NCBI GenBank assembly: GCA_027625915.1
Contig: JANTQA010000045.1
Coordinates: 1,798,001-1,862,000 of the forward strand
Reading direction: 5' to 3'
Length of the DNA: 64,000 bases
DNA from: Anaeramoeba flamelloides
Taxonomy: Eukaryota > Metamonada > Anaeramoebidae
This document shows positions 1-10,799 of this stretch, one piece after another. How positions within the stretch are numbered: the first letter of the stretch is position 1; each line of letters begins with the position of its first letter. The notes below the pieces were generated by a model. It ran no database searches and was not told the origin of the DNA. It worked only from the letters and a program-made list of their open reading frames with translations. A program made the translations under genes and the position numbers.

Positions 1-660
1 AATTATTTTCAGATTTTTAATTTTGAATAATCTCTTTGAATTGTTTTTTTTTTTTTTTTAATAGAGAACACTATTCTTAGAATCAATTAAAAATGTAGAT
101 TTTTTTAATAATATGTACAAAATTTTTTTTTAGTTTTTCACACAACAATTAATTTTCATAAAAATGGTTACATTTTGAAATATTTTTTCACAAAAATAAA
201 AAATTACCAAAAAATTAATTTGTTTAATAATTCTCAATTATTAGAAATCACACCCTTTCAACACTTATTGGATTTTTGTGTGTGTGTGTGATTGTTTATA
301 ATGGAAATGTTATATGCGGATAAATTCCTGAAGAAAAAAAAATTTTTAAAACACACTGAAAAATGCATTTTAGATAGTTAAAAATTCAATATTAAAGAAG
401 AAAAGGTTTCCAAACAAATTTCTCACTTCCGATTCCACAACTTAATTTATTTGGTGAATCCTCATTCCAAAATGTTAACTTTTTAATGAATTATATTTAA
501 AAAAGAGATCTCAAAATATAGGTTATTTGTACTCAAAATAAATAATTATATTTAACATGATATTATAATATTCATTGGAATACAAATAATTTTTTTTTTC
601 ATTTTACTTGTCTAATTATTTTACAAAAGTAAAATATTATACTTGTTTTTAAACCAAACA
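1..660. other. AT-rich DNA, no gene seen
   Basis: Long A and T runs and a short GT repeat near 277-291. Both strands are closed by frequent stops and no recognisable protein or RNA gene is visible. Confidence 0.5.
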
Positions 661-664
661 AAAA

Positions 665-1090
665 ATATCTAATTTTTAAAATATACAGTCCACAGCTATT
701 ATGAAATTTTTTTGATATCAAATTTTGATCTTGATAAAGATTTTTAAAAAGTTGAAAATAAAGATATCTGCTCATAATGAAAAAAAAAAATCTTGAATGA
801 ATTAATAATAAAGATTTTTTTTCTATTATTGTCAAAAACAATTCATTATTTTAAGACTCAATTTTATGTTGTTTCTTATCAATTTTTCGATGCTAAGAGT
901 TATTTTGGGTTCTTAAAATTTATTTTTTGAAGATTTCAAAAAATTTTTGAATATTAATTAATTTAAGATTTTTTTTTTCAGTATGAGTAATTATCTTTAT
1001 TTTCAACTTTTTAAAAATCTATATCAAGATCAAAATGTGATCGAAAAAATTTCATAGTAGAATTACAACAGCTGTACTTGAATATAAAAT
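665..1090. repeat. R5 foldback repeat, copy 1
   Basis: The left arm (about 675-795) and the right arm (about 965-1085) are inverted copies of each other with only scattered mismatches over roughly 110 bases. A central stretch of about 170 bases separates them. A diverged second copy lies at 8660-9285. The shape suggests a foldback MITE or the remains of one. I do not see a clear target duplication, so the class is inferred. Confidence 0.6.
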
Positions 1091-2452
1091 AAATGTGTGT
1101 TATTTCCAATGTGGTTATTATTTTAATTTTAAATAACTAAAAATAAGAAGCGAGTAATTTTCCAATTTATTGGTGATTGATTAAAAAAAAAAACCTCTAA
1201 CCTCTAATTGATTTTTTCTTTACAATACAAAGATAAAGAAAGAAGAAAACCAAAAAGTAATAAAATAAATGTCCAAACAATCTTAAAAGGTGGTGATAAT
1301 CTGGCTCCACTATTAAGAGGCATTTTAAAAAGTTATAAATCTCCTTTAAACTTTCATAGAATAATGAAAACTGTTTAACTGAATTCATTTTTTAATGAAA
1401 ACGTGAAGGGTTGGTAGTTTTTGATGTATTTTTATTTATACTAATTTATAACACCATAATAAATTGAGAAAATAGTCATTTTCCTTTTGTTTTCGGATTT
1501 GTTGATCAACCCATACCTCTGTCAACCAAATCAAAATAAAATACAATAAAAATCTTTTGATTTGAAATTTGATTGCGTTAAGTATCTCTTTTTTGTTTTT
1601 TTTTGAAAAAACAACTTTTTTTTTCAATGATCTCTTTTTGATCAAACAAAATTTTTCTTTTTTAAAATTATCGTTGTTTTAGCCCTTTAAATCATCAACC
1701 ATTATATCACAATATAATTTTCTATATGATATATTGACATTTATCATGATTTTTATACAATTATTTTGGAAAGTTATTATTGATTATCATGATTTTCTAA
1801 AAATATCGCGATATGATCAAAAATAATCAAGATTTTTGAAACTTTATCCAGAATTGAAAAAGATATAACAAATTCTCAATTAAATAAAAATAAAGTAAAA
1901 AAAAAAAATTTGTTAAAATGGATTTTATAATAATTAATTGGTAAAAAATCAAAAAAAAACAAATCTATCTTTAATTAAGAACCCACAAAATCAGATCCAC
2001 GATACTTGTGGTTAATTTAATTTAATTTTATAGCTGAACCTGGATATTAATTTGGGGTTCAAAGTTTAATTGTTGAAATTTTTTTTTCTTTTTTAATCGA
2101 GTTTTGCTTTAAATCTTTGGACATTTTTTGTCTTTGTTTTTCTTAGATTTTTTAGTTTCGAGTTATTTATACTTTCATGTCTCCGTCTCCAAATACTAAT
2201 AATTAACCATTTGATCTTTTTCCTCTTTGTAACTCTTCTTCCCAATATAAAAGAAATACCGCAGTAAAAAAAATCGAAAAAAATAATCATAATAAAATCT
2301 GTTTATTTTTAGTGTGTTCTTTATATTATATATATAATATGATATGATATAACTAAAAAGATATAAATTTTTGGTTATATACCCTTAAGTTATGTTATAT
2401 AATGATAAATATGTAATAAAAAATAAATTAAAATTGTGTAAAAATAATATTA
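1091..2452. other. Intergenic AT-rich DNA downstream of SSRP1
   Basis: No supported gene. Open stretches on the minus strand at 1197-1388 and 1436-1645 are rich in AAA and TTT codons, show no known domain, and I treat them as chance. A short TA-rich stretch lies near 2325-2350. Confidence 0.4.
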
Positions 2453-4507
2453 TTATTTTTCTTTATTTTTTCGGCTTTTTTTATTTTTAGGGTCTTTATC
2501 ATCGCCTTTTCTTTTTCTTGCATTTTTTTTTTTATCTTTAGATTTATGCTTATGTTTTGATTTGTGTTTATGTTTTTTTTTATCCTTTTTAGATTTATGT
2601 TTATGTTTTTTTTTTTTCGATGATTTATCCTTTTTTTTATCTTTTTTCTTTTCATTTTCTTTTTCTTTTTCTTTTTCTTTTTCTTTTCCGTTTTCTTTCT
2701 TTTTTTCTTTTCCATTTTCTTTTTCTTTTTCCTTTTCTTTTTCCTTTTCTTTATCTTTATCTTTAGTCTCACTCTTATCCTTTTTTTTATCTTTTTTTGA
2801 TTTATGTTTATGCTTAGATTTGTGTTTATGTTTTGATTTGTGTTTATGTTTTTTTTTATCCTTTTTAGATTTATGTTTGTGTTTTTTTTTTTTTGATGAT
2901 TTATCCTTTTTTTTGTCTTTTTTCTTTTTACCTTTGTCATCTGATAAGTCGTCTAAATTTTCTTCGGCGATTTCGTGTTCGGGGATGTCTTCGTCTGCTT
3001 CTTCCTTTGCATGTTCCTCTGGGTTGAAATCGTCGTCGTCTTCTTCGTCTTCTGAGTCCATCCAGTTCATGGCAGACATTCTATTAAGATAAGGGTCTTC
3101 TTCGTCTTCGTCTTCGAATAAATCTTTTTCATCGTTTTGTATTTGCCTTTCATCTTTTAAATTTTTAATCCATATATTTTTTTTCGAAATAAATTTAAAT
3201 AAGGGCTCAAGTTCAGATCGTGGTATGTTGGTAAAGGAATATTTGTTTTGGTTTCTCATGATTACATTCAAATCAAAGGATCTCGATCTTGAGGAACTTC
3301 CAGATTCGTAATTGCCCACTCTTGAAAATTCAATTGAGGATATTTCATTTAGTCTTAAATTTACAGTGGGCTTATGTAAATAAAAAAATGATCGCTCCAG
3401 GGGGAAAAGTAATCCCTCTGCTGTTTTCATCGTACACTTGATACCCGTGGATCCTTGGTAACTCTTTGCAGTTGAGGACTCGACTAATATTTTTTCTGTG
3501 AGTACTTTAAAAACTGCTGATACAACACGTGAAGTTTTTCCTTTCATATTCTTTTTTAGCTGTCCGCGATATTTTGATTCAATTTCCTTCTCAGATAAAT
3601 TTAAGGTTACTTCTGTTTCATTCTTTGTGGGGATCCTAAAGACCAAATAATGGTACAGGGTTTGCCCTTTTCTAATTGGTGGATCCAGGGCAATTACAAA
3701 GTAACTGACGTTGTTGCTTTCCACGAGCAAAAAGAGTTTTGTAATATTGGAGTACAGCACTTTAAAATCAAAGGATTTACCAAGTAATCTGAAGAATTTG
3801 CCAAACAACTCAATGATGTACCTACCACGAGGCGCAATCAAAAATAGTTGTGAAAATTTGGCAATATGATCCCCTTTAAAAGTGGAGATTTCCCCTTTCC
3901 TGATGATCTTTTTATGTAATTTCTTTGCGTTTGATTGGATTTTTTTTTTTGACTTTTGATCGTTGGGTTGGTTCGTGTTTGGCACATAGAGACCCATCTC
4001 AACTAAAAATTCGTCATCGTCATCAGCATTGCCACCAATGGTATCGTCTTGGTGGAAGGATATAGATACGTCGTTGGAATTGTGGATCGTACTTTGCGAA
4101 ACCTCTTTGAGTGGAACGTCAAACATGGGCTTCTTATTGACCATAAACCTCATGTTTTTGCCTTCAAACTTGATCGTTCCCCAATTAAAGCCTTCTGTGG
4201 AGATAGTCACTCGTTGCAATTCAAGCGTGTGGTTTGTGTTCACAAATTCCTTAATATTGTTTTCGTCGTTCATCGTAAACCCGCTAAATAAAAAGCCTAT
4301 CTTCTTTTTTTTGTCAACTAGCCTTAGCTGTGAGCCAGTCGACAAATTGGTCCACTCTGCTTTGAAAATGTTTGTTGCCCGGATTTGCACAGTCTTCTCA
4401 CTGACTCGGGATTTCCAAACAAATCCTCCAGAATGGATTTTTAATGTACCATTGGATCCTCCTTTGCTTCCATAAATTATGTTGTTAAAAAGTAGATGGG
4501 TGGTCAT
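2453..4507 (-). CDS. SSRP1: FACT complex subunit SSRP1/Pob3
   Basis: Histone chaperone subunit that works with Spt16 to loosen and rebuild nucleosomes in the nucleus during transcription and replication. The single open frame gives 684 residues. The N-terminal SSRP1/Pob3 domain holds the family pattern FNWGTIKFEG (about 107-116), a VPLKEVSQ stretch (131-138) and FHQDD (151-155) before VEMGLYVP. The central tandem PH-type region follows, with QLFLIAPRGRY (220-230). The family signature DPYLNRM (471-477) and FNPEE (494-498) opens an acidic segment. The C-terminal 155 residues are almost only K, H, D, E and S, in place of the HMG box of animal and plant SSRP1, so the layout is closer to fungal Pob3. 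The tail contains an internal duplication (see findings). No introns are needed. Start: first ATG, with the conserved N-terminus directly behind it. Identification is secure. Confidence 0.95.
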   Translation of the reverse strand: MTTHLLFNNIIYGSKGGSNGTLKIHSGGFVWKSRVSEKTVQIRATNIFKAEWTNLSTGSQLRLVDKKKKIGFLFSGFTMNDENNIKEFVNTNHTLELQRVTISTEGFNWGTIKFEGKNMRFMVNKKPMFDVPLKEVSQSTIHNSNDVSISFHQDDTIGGNADDDDEFLVEMGLYVPNTNQPNDQKSKKKIQSNAKKLHKKIIRKGEISTFKGDHIAKFSQLFLIAPRGRYIIELFGKFFRLLGKSFDFKVLYSNITKLFLLVESNNVSYFVIALDPPIRKGQTLYHYLVFRIPTKNETEVTLNLSEKEIESKYRGQLKKNMKGKTSRVVSAVFKVLTEKILVESSTAKSYQGSTGIKCTMKTAEGLLFPLERSFFYLHKPTVNLRLNEISSIEFSRVGNYESGSSSRSRSFDLNVIMRNQNKYSFTNIPRSELEPLFKFISKKNIWIKNLKDERQIQNDEKDLFEDEDEEDPYLNRMSAMNWMDSEDEEDDDDFNPEEHAKEEADEDIPEHEIAEENLDDLSDDKGKKKKDKKKDKSSKKKKHKHKSKKDKKKHKHKSKHKHKSKHKHKSKKDKKKDKSETKDKDKEKEKEKEKEKENGKEKKKENGKEKEKEKEKENEKKKDKKKDKSSKKKKHKHKSKKDKKKHKHKSKHKHKSKDKKKNARKRKGDDKDPKNKKSRKNKEK
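2545..2930 (-). repeat. Duplicated lysine/histidine-rich coding block in SSRP1
   Basis: Two direct copies of about 106 bases (near 2824-2929 and 2548-2654) encode almost the same K/H/S/D-rich stretch. They flank a KEKEKE spacer. The copies differ at only a few bases, so the duplication looks recent or kept alike by slippage or conversion. Confidence 0.8.
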
Positions 4508-5453
4508 TGTTTTTTACTTTTTGTTTTTTTTATTTATTTGTGTGTTGATTTATTTATTGTTTTTTTTTGGTTTGTTTATTTATTTATTTTTTTTTTTTTA
4601 ATTGTTGGTAAAAAAGAAGGAAAAATCAAAAAAAGGTTATTTCAGTTTTTTTATTTCATTTTTTTTTGACTTCTCATAACCAAATACTAAAATAACAAGA
4701 AACAACTCGAAAGAAAGCAAAGAATACCTTACTTTTTTTTTGTTAATTTATGTAACGTTAAGTTAACGTGAATAATTTTTTTACAAATTCTAAAAACAAA
4801 AGAAAAGAAAAATGATAAAAATGATCTTGGTTCTCTCACAAAAAATGTCTTTACTTTAATAAAGTTTTCGGACTTTTACACATTTTCAAACCTTTCAAAA
4901 GCATTTTTAACTTTTCAAATGTATTCGTATATTTTCAAAGGGTAAAAGCCAGATAAATGAATTAAGGCTTGAAAAAGTTGTGGAATTTTTTAAAGTCTTT
5001 GATTCTTCTTCCTTTGTTTTTATTCCTGAAAAGTTATTGTAAGAATAGGTGTGTTGTTTTAGTGAGTTAAGTGATTCATAAATTGAAAGACTATTTCTTT
5101 TTTTTAATCGTTTTTTACAAACATTGAACTTTTAACGGATATTATTATTATGTTCTATCCAAACCATTTTGAAACCCGAGAGAACAGAAGAGAATTTATG
5201 AATGAAAAATTTAAGATATTATTTGAAGAATTAATAACTAACAATTTTCACTTTCTTTTCTTTTAACCATTTCAATGTTCAAATAGAGATCACAAATTTC
5301 ATAATACTTCTTTGGTTACTCAGTTTGTAAAAGAAAAATCAGGAAATTCAAGTGAAATTTTTTTTTTAAATAATCAACAAACACAAACACCCTAAAGTTT
5401 ATTTCATTAGTGATTTTTTGAGACCATTTTTAGAACTTCCAATTTCATTCAGT
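4508..5453. other. Intergenic region upstream of SSRP1
   Basis: Poly-T and T-rich runs directly upstream of the SSRP1 start probably hold its promoter and 5' UTR, but no specific element can be named. No gene seen. Confidence 0.4.
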
Positions 5454-5512
5454 TACTTGTGTTGTCAAAACAATACATGCAAAAAAAGTTTAATTCATGA
5501 CTTACGATCAGT

Positions 5513-6181
5513 TCCAATTTTAAGGGACAAACTTTCAACAAAATTGGTGGCACAAAAAAAATCTCAAATTTATGCACAAAATATGCAATTTTTTTTATTG
5601 CAAATTATTCGACTACTGTAGTCAAAATAAAGCGTGCAAAAAAATATAATACATGTTTCAAAATAAAAAGTGTGTTTTTTTGTTATAGAAGACCTATACA
5701 TTAACCAATCAAAGAAACCAATAATAAACCCTAAAAAAATATGGTATTGGTTTCTTAAAGTTCTATTATTTAAAAAGAAATTCTAAAAATAAAGGATCAA
5801 ATTGCAAAATTTATCTCAAAAAATAGAGTAAATTTTTCATAAAATTTTAATCATAAAAAAAACAAAAAATTTCATAAAAAAATTGAGAATATTATGGTAA
5901 ATTTTCAACTATTTGCATGAATAATTTAAATTTTACAGAAAATAACCAGACTTTTACTTTCAAAATTGATTTGACTTAGGTATACTATTTGTTAGTAAAT
6001 TGGTTGTTGCCTTGGTACAAGAATAAAAAAAAGCACGGACAATATTTTGAAACACGGATTATAGTCGTTTTGCACGCTTTATTTTGATTACTGTAGAATT
6101 TGAATTTGATGCTATAATTTAAGATTTTTTTTTTTTAATAATTTTCATTAAATTTTGTGTTTCAAAAGTGGAACCGACTAT
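5513..6181 (+). mobile_element. R2 MITE copy 1, split by R3
   Basis: The left half (5513-5613, with GATCAGTTCCAATTTTAAG and AAACTTTCAAC) and the right half (6096-6181, ending GTGGAACCGACTATA) are the two arms of one R2 foldback element. The R3 copy at 5614-6095 sits between them. Confidence 0.75.
5614..6095 (+). mobile_element. R3 MITE copy a (482 bp, both ends present)
   Basis: The ends read TA-CTGTAGTCAAAATAA and, on the other strand, TA-CAGTAATCAAAATAA, followed in both by AGCGTGCAAAA. TA borders and the CAGTNNTCAAAAT type of end fit a Tc1/mariner-derived non-autonomous element. The same length is found in the copy at 17416-17897. There is no coding capacity. Confidence 0.8.
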
Positions 6182-6598
6182 ATATGAATAACATGTTTTT
6201 TAGTTATAGAAGACCTTTACATCAACTGATCAAAGAAACCAATAATAAACCCTAATTAAATATGGTATTGGTTTCTTAAAGTTTGATTATTTAAAAAGAA
6301 ATTCTCAAAATGAAGGATCAAATTGCAAATTTTATCGGAAACAATTTTTAAGAAAATTTGATCGAGCAAAAACCAAAAATTTTCTGGATACTATTAAAAT
6401 TTCAATAAGTTTGCATCAAATTTCATTCCTAATTTAAATTTTTCTGAAAATAACCGGAGTTTACTTTAAAAATGGTTTATAAGTGAGAGATACTATTGGG
6501 TGGTGAATTAGATATTTCATTGGACTCAGAAGAAAAAAAAGAATGGTTTCTATTTTGAAATTTGGTTTTTGAACTTTAGACAAGATATTTCGATCACT

Positions 6599-7429
6599 GA
6601 AATTATTTTTTTCAGTTCCTTTAACAAGTTTAAAATAATTAACAATTTGAACAATTATTCGAAAATCTCTTAAATCGAGTTATTATTAAATATTCCTTTT
6701 AAAAAGATTTAGAAATTTTAGAATTTAAGATAAAAAAAGATAACATTCACCATTATTTTTTTTAGATTAATAAGAAGCTAAATATTAAGTTAAACAATAC
6801 GTTTTAATAATATAACACCCAATTTAGATTCTATTGATTTCAATTTTATAGATATTATTTAACCGATTGTGTAAAAATAAATATTTTATTTTAATAAAGT
6901 TATGACAAATATTACTCACTGTAATTGAAATTATAAGAGAGTTTATTAAAAATTATATACTTGATTAGAAGACCTAAATAGTCAAACAATTAAAACTAAA
7001 AAAAAAGGAAATATTTTATAATTATTGACCTCGGAATTCAAAATAGAATAATATTAAAAAAAAATCAAATAAAAGTAATTTTGGGAATTCTCTGTCGTTT
7101 TTTTTCTTTTTGGCATTACCTTTTTTTGTGAAATAAGAGCCCCCAATGTTTTTTGAAAGAACTGGTTTGAATTATAAATGTGAATGAAAACCAATTAAAT
7201 GGATAATTTAATTGAATTTGTAAAATAATAATTAAAGTTATATTAAAGACTAGAAAAGATAAAACACCCATTTTTAGAATTAAAAAAATATTAAATTTTC
7301 TTCAATTTATTTCAAGAAAATTTAATGAATAATTTATAAAATAAAAAACTTAGATATTGTCAAAAAAGCGTGACAATTTTTTTAAAAAATATCTTAATTA
7401 AACCCAATTATTCAAAAAAGTATTTAAAT
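6599..7429. other. AT-rich intergenic DNA
   Basis: No gene or clear repeat recognised. The stretch consists of A/T-rich sequence with frequent stops in all frames. Confidence 0.4.
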
Positions 7430-8115
7430 ATCGAATCATTATCAACTTTTTATTAATTTTTGATTGTAAGTGTGTATTACCAAAAAAAAATATTAAATTT
7501 TCTGATTTCAATTTTATGTGATATTTTTTAGAGGTGAAACTTGGTATTTATCATTTTATTTTTGATCCAAAAAAATATTTACATAACTTGTATAAACCTG
7601 AACAATATATAAATGGAATTGAAAATATCTAAACGGCATTTTTTTGTTTGAAAAATCATTTTTACCATTTCCATATCCCCATATCTTTATTAAAATTGAC
7701 CGTACATTGTTTTTATCCAAAAAAAGTGCTATTTTTTTTCCTTTTCAAAATATTCCAACAAAAATATTTTGAAATAAATATCTTAGTCATTGATTCAAAC
7801 ATAATTAATACAGTCAGTTTCACTTTTAAGGCACAAACTTTCAACGAAATTTAAGGCACAAAAAAAATCTCAAATTAAGGCACAAAATTCAAATTCTAGT
7901 AAAAATAAATTGTAAAAAAAAAAATTCCAAATTTTGTACCTTAATTTGAGATTTTTTAGTGCCTTAAATTTCGTTGAAAGTTTGTGCCTTAAAAGTGAAA
8001 CTGAGTGTATTAAACTTAATTCCCTATTATAAATTAACGAATATCCCGACTAAAAAATGTTACTTTTTGAAATGTAAAAAAATACCTACTTTTTTGGAAA
8101 TATCTAAAAGTATTT
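7430..8115 (+). repeat. R7 dispersed repeat, copy 1, carrying an R2 insertion
   Basis: Matches 55775-56335 in the same direction and 41625-41800 inverted, through shared stretches such as CCGTACATTGTTT, AAAAAAAGTGCTATTTTTT and CCTTAGTCATTGATTCAA-like sequence, ending in ACTTTTTTGGAAATA. The R2 element at 7809-8009 interrupts it. No coding region recognised, so its class is unknown. Confidence 0.7.
7809..8009 (+). mobile_element. R2 MITE copy 2 (201 bp, almost perfect foldback)
   Basis: From TA-CAGTCAGTTTCACTTTT to AAAAGTGAAACTGAGTG-TA, the two halves of about 85 bases are near-perfect inverted copies around a short A/T loop. The uninterrupted R7 copies at 56205-56215 and near 41730 show the empty site with one TA, so TA was duplicated on insertion. 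This fits Tc1/mariner-type MITEs. Confidence 0.9.
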
Positions 8116-8655
8116 TGGGAAAAAATTCACAATAAGTATATAATCTAAAATACAGATAAAAAACGCATATCAATTCAGTACAATATTTTAAAGACAATTA
8201 TTGTATGGATCATTGTAAAATTAAAATATTGAAAACCTAATATCCAGTTAATTGACATAATTATTTTCAATTTTAAAGAAAAGTTAGGATTATGAGAATT
8301 CTTCGATTAATTCATATGTTATTATTATTATTTGTAAAACATCAAAAACACATAGAAAACCCCATTAAAATACATAAATTAAATTTCAAAAATCGGCCTA
8401 GATTTTTCATCAGTAAAAAAAATTATTTAATTTTTTTGTGTTTTTTGAATAATAAAATCTATTACTAAAGTGTTTATAGAGAACAACAAATATAGATTAA
8501 TAAATATAAATATATTGTAATAATTTTATTCTTTGAAAGACAAATGAAAAAATAAAAATATAATAAAAAAAAAAAATTACCCACAATTTGGAAATTTTGC
8601 TTAATTTTTAATTAAAAACATGTAAAGTAGTAAAAAAATAAAAAAAAAATGAACT
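8116..8655. other. AT-rich intergenic DNA
   Basis: No gene seen. A and T homopolymers are frequent and all frames are closed. Confidence 0.4.
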
Positions 8656-8659
8656 GTAA

Positions 8660-8744
8660 AAAAGATTGTATGCATTTTTTTTCGATATTAAATTTTGAAG
8701 CTGACATAGGATTATAAATTGTTGAATATGAGGATAAGAAAACA

Positions 8745-8780
<36 letters not shown>

Positions 8781-9285
8781 TAAATGTGCTCATTTAAAAA
8801 ATAATCTTCTGATATTCTCAAAAACATCGACTTTTAAAATCATAGTACCAAATTAAAAACAAAAAATTTCTTTTTTTGTCATTTTTTTAAATAACCTTTT
8901 TGGAATAAATAAAAGTTATATCTCTGAACCAATTATTTGACTATGTTTGAATAGTAATTATTTTTAAATTTCAGGCAACCTTTTGTTTCATGGGGTTTTT
9001 GAAAAAGGAGATTGAAAAAAAGGACAAAAAAAACATTTTTTGCTGTTGTATTGATACTAGGGTTTTAAGAGCAAATTTTATTTTGTTGATCAACAAATTT
9101 CGAATATTTAGAGTTATTTATTGTTCCCAAAATTTATTTTTTGAAAATCAGAAAAAATTCTTGAATATTAACTCATTTATCAAAAAAAAATATAAAAATG
9201 AAATTTATCATAATCATATTCAACTTTTTAAGTATCTGTCTCAATAATAGAATTTGATATTGAAAAAAATTCACATATCTTTGGA
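8660..9285. repeat. R5 foldback repeat, copy 2, with (TA)n tract
   Basis: The stretch near 8680-8740 resembles the left arm of the R5 copy at 665-1090, and 9110-9285 resembles its centre and right arm. A (TA)n tract of about 26 bases (8748-8776) lies inside. It is more worn than copy 1. Confidence 0.5.
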
Positions 9286-9900
9286 AAGGCTGTAAAAAAC
9301 ATTGAACAGAGTTCTCTATCTTTTAATTTTGCGGTTGATTGAACTTTATTAATTTTTCTAAATAAAATAAATAGGGATTTAAAATATTTAAATGAGTTAA
9401 AAAAGAAAATTTTACTACTAGTATGAATTAACATGTTTTTTAAACGATTGATAGTATCATTAAAAGCATTTATAGTTCTCAAATTAGAAAAAAAAAAACA
9501 AACCACACTAAAAACTACATAACAAATACATAACACAATATCAAAAAAAAAAAAAAAAAAACTCAACATTTAGAACCCAGACATATTTAAGTTAAACCAT
9601 AAGTTCAATCTGTTTGAAATTTAGGGATTGATCTAACTGCTTCAATGGATATTCTCAAGGAATATAAAAATATACAAATATATTTATTTCTTTTATGTTA
9701 AAAAGATCAACATACTGGAATAATAGAAAATATTGATATTATTTCAAGAGTATGTATTTTTATAAAAATCAACAGAGTAATATTTCTTAACAAATTAATG
9801 ATAAAAAATCTTAACTATTTAATATTACGCTAAATTAGTAATTAATACATCTATTTCAACAGTTTTTTCACAATACAAAACTGCTGTTTATTTATTGATT
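9286..9900. other. AT-rich DNA, no gene called
   Basis: An open stretch at 9245-9490 can be read on either strand with modestly protein-like composition, but it shows no domain, start or splice signals I can trust. Confidence 0.35.
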
Positions 9901-9904
9901 TTTT

Positions 9905-10300
9905 TTTTTTTGATTGAAGGCCCACACATTAACCGGTCAAACTTTCAACAACAATAATTGAGCAAATATGGTTTTAGTTTCTAAAAGTTATGTTATTTGG
10001 AAATAAATTCTAAAAATGAATGATCAAATGGGAACAATTATCTCTAAAAATAGAGATAATTTTTAAAAAAAAAAACATCATATTTTCAAAAAAAAAATAA
10101 TCAAAAATTTCAAAAAAATTGAGAAAATTACAAAAAATTCAGAAACAAATTCAATTTGTAATGAAAAAATAACTCAAAAGATCAATGTTTTACCCTTGAA
10201 AATATATTTTACCGTGGATAGAATATTGGGTAACAAAATTAGATATTATATTTGAACAAGAAAAAATAAAAGAATAGGGTTTTAAAGCACACTTTTAAGC
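9905..10300 (+). mobile_element. R3 MITE copy e, worn
   Basis: Follows the R3 body order: GAAGGCCCACACATTAACC, then a TATGGTTTTAGTTTC-like block, AATTCTAAAAATGAATGATCAAAT, and AGAATATTGGGTAACAAAATTAG. The terminal inverted repeats are not clear, so the ends are approximate. Confidence 0.5.
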
Positions 10301-10525
10301 TATGAGGATATTTTTTTATTTTTATTTTTATTTTTATTTGGTTTTTTACGCCCATAAAAATAATTTCTTCTAAAAAAAACTAAAAAAAAAAAGTTCAACC
10401 TATAAACTAAAAATTATTTTCATTGATTAATAAACTTGAAATTTTGTATTTTATTCTTAAATTTCTTAAAGAAACTTATGTATAAGGTAAACATGTTACA
10501 ATTTAAAATTATCCAACATTTTTAA

Positions 10526-10789
10526 TTAAATAAAAGCATCGTAATATTTGAATATTAAATGGTAATAAAATTTCACTTCTTTTTTGCTTTCTTGTTTTTT
10601 ATAAATTGATTTTAAGAAGAAATAGATTAAAATTTCGAATCTTTTTATTGGTATTTTTTTACCCTTTTGTATTGTGTATATTGATGTAGGTATATTGGAT
10701 GATCCAAGAACCCTAAATGAAAGGCATTTATCAGAATTGAAAAAATGATATTTGTCTGAAAATTGATCACATTGATAAACTATTTCCAT
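10526..10789 (-). CDS. Small open frame of unknown function (87 codons or an exon)
   Basis: From the ATG at 10789 the frame encodes 87 residues beginning MEIVYQCDQFSDKYHFF and ending KYYDAFI. Its codon use is more mixed than in the surrounding AT-rich DNA (for example LSFRVLGSSNIPTS). The frame stays open upstream for about 12 codons without another ATG, and an AAAG sits just before, so this could be a last exon rather than a whole gene. No domain is recognised. It lies about 0.9 kb upstream of the divergent gene at 11665. It may be a real small gene, an exon or chance. Confidence 0.25.
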   Translation of the reverse strand: MEIVYQCDQFSDKYHFFNSDKCLSFRVLGSSNIPTSIYTIQKGKKIPIKRFEILIYFFLKSIYKKQESKKEVKFYYHLIFKYYDAFI

Positions 10790-10799
10790 ACCCAAGTTT

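Larger units (their letters stand above)
5454..6598 (+). mobile_element. R3 MITE copy b, interrupted by a nested R2/R3 insertion
   Basis: The left end (from TA at 5454, then CTTGTGTTGTCAAAACAA) is a diverged R3 terminus. It is cut off after about 55 bases by an R2 element (5513-6181). The R3 body resumes at about 6182 (TATAGAAGACC near 6205) and runs to a worn right end reading CGATCACTG near 6590-6598. Non-autonomous, no coding capacity. Confidence 0.7.

Noticed and set aside
1197-1645. Two adjacent minus-strand frames as possible exons
   Set aside because: Rich in Lys/Phe/Leu from A/T runs, no domain, no phase-matched splice pair found.
2562-3092. Long open frames on the opposite strand of SSRP1
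   Set aside because: Serine/phenylalanine/leucine-rich mirror of the lysine/glutamate repeats; a codon shadow.
9228-9569. 113-codon minus-strand frame
   Set aside because: Partly homopolymer-encoded Phe; both strands read equally well; overlaps R5.
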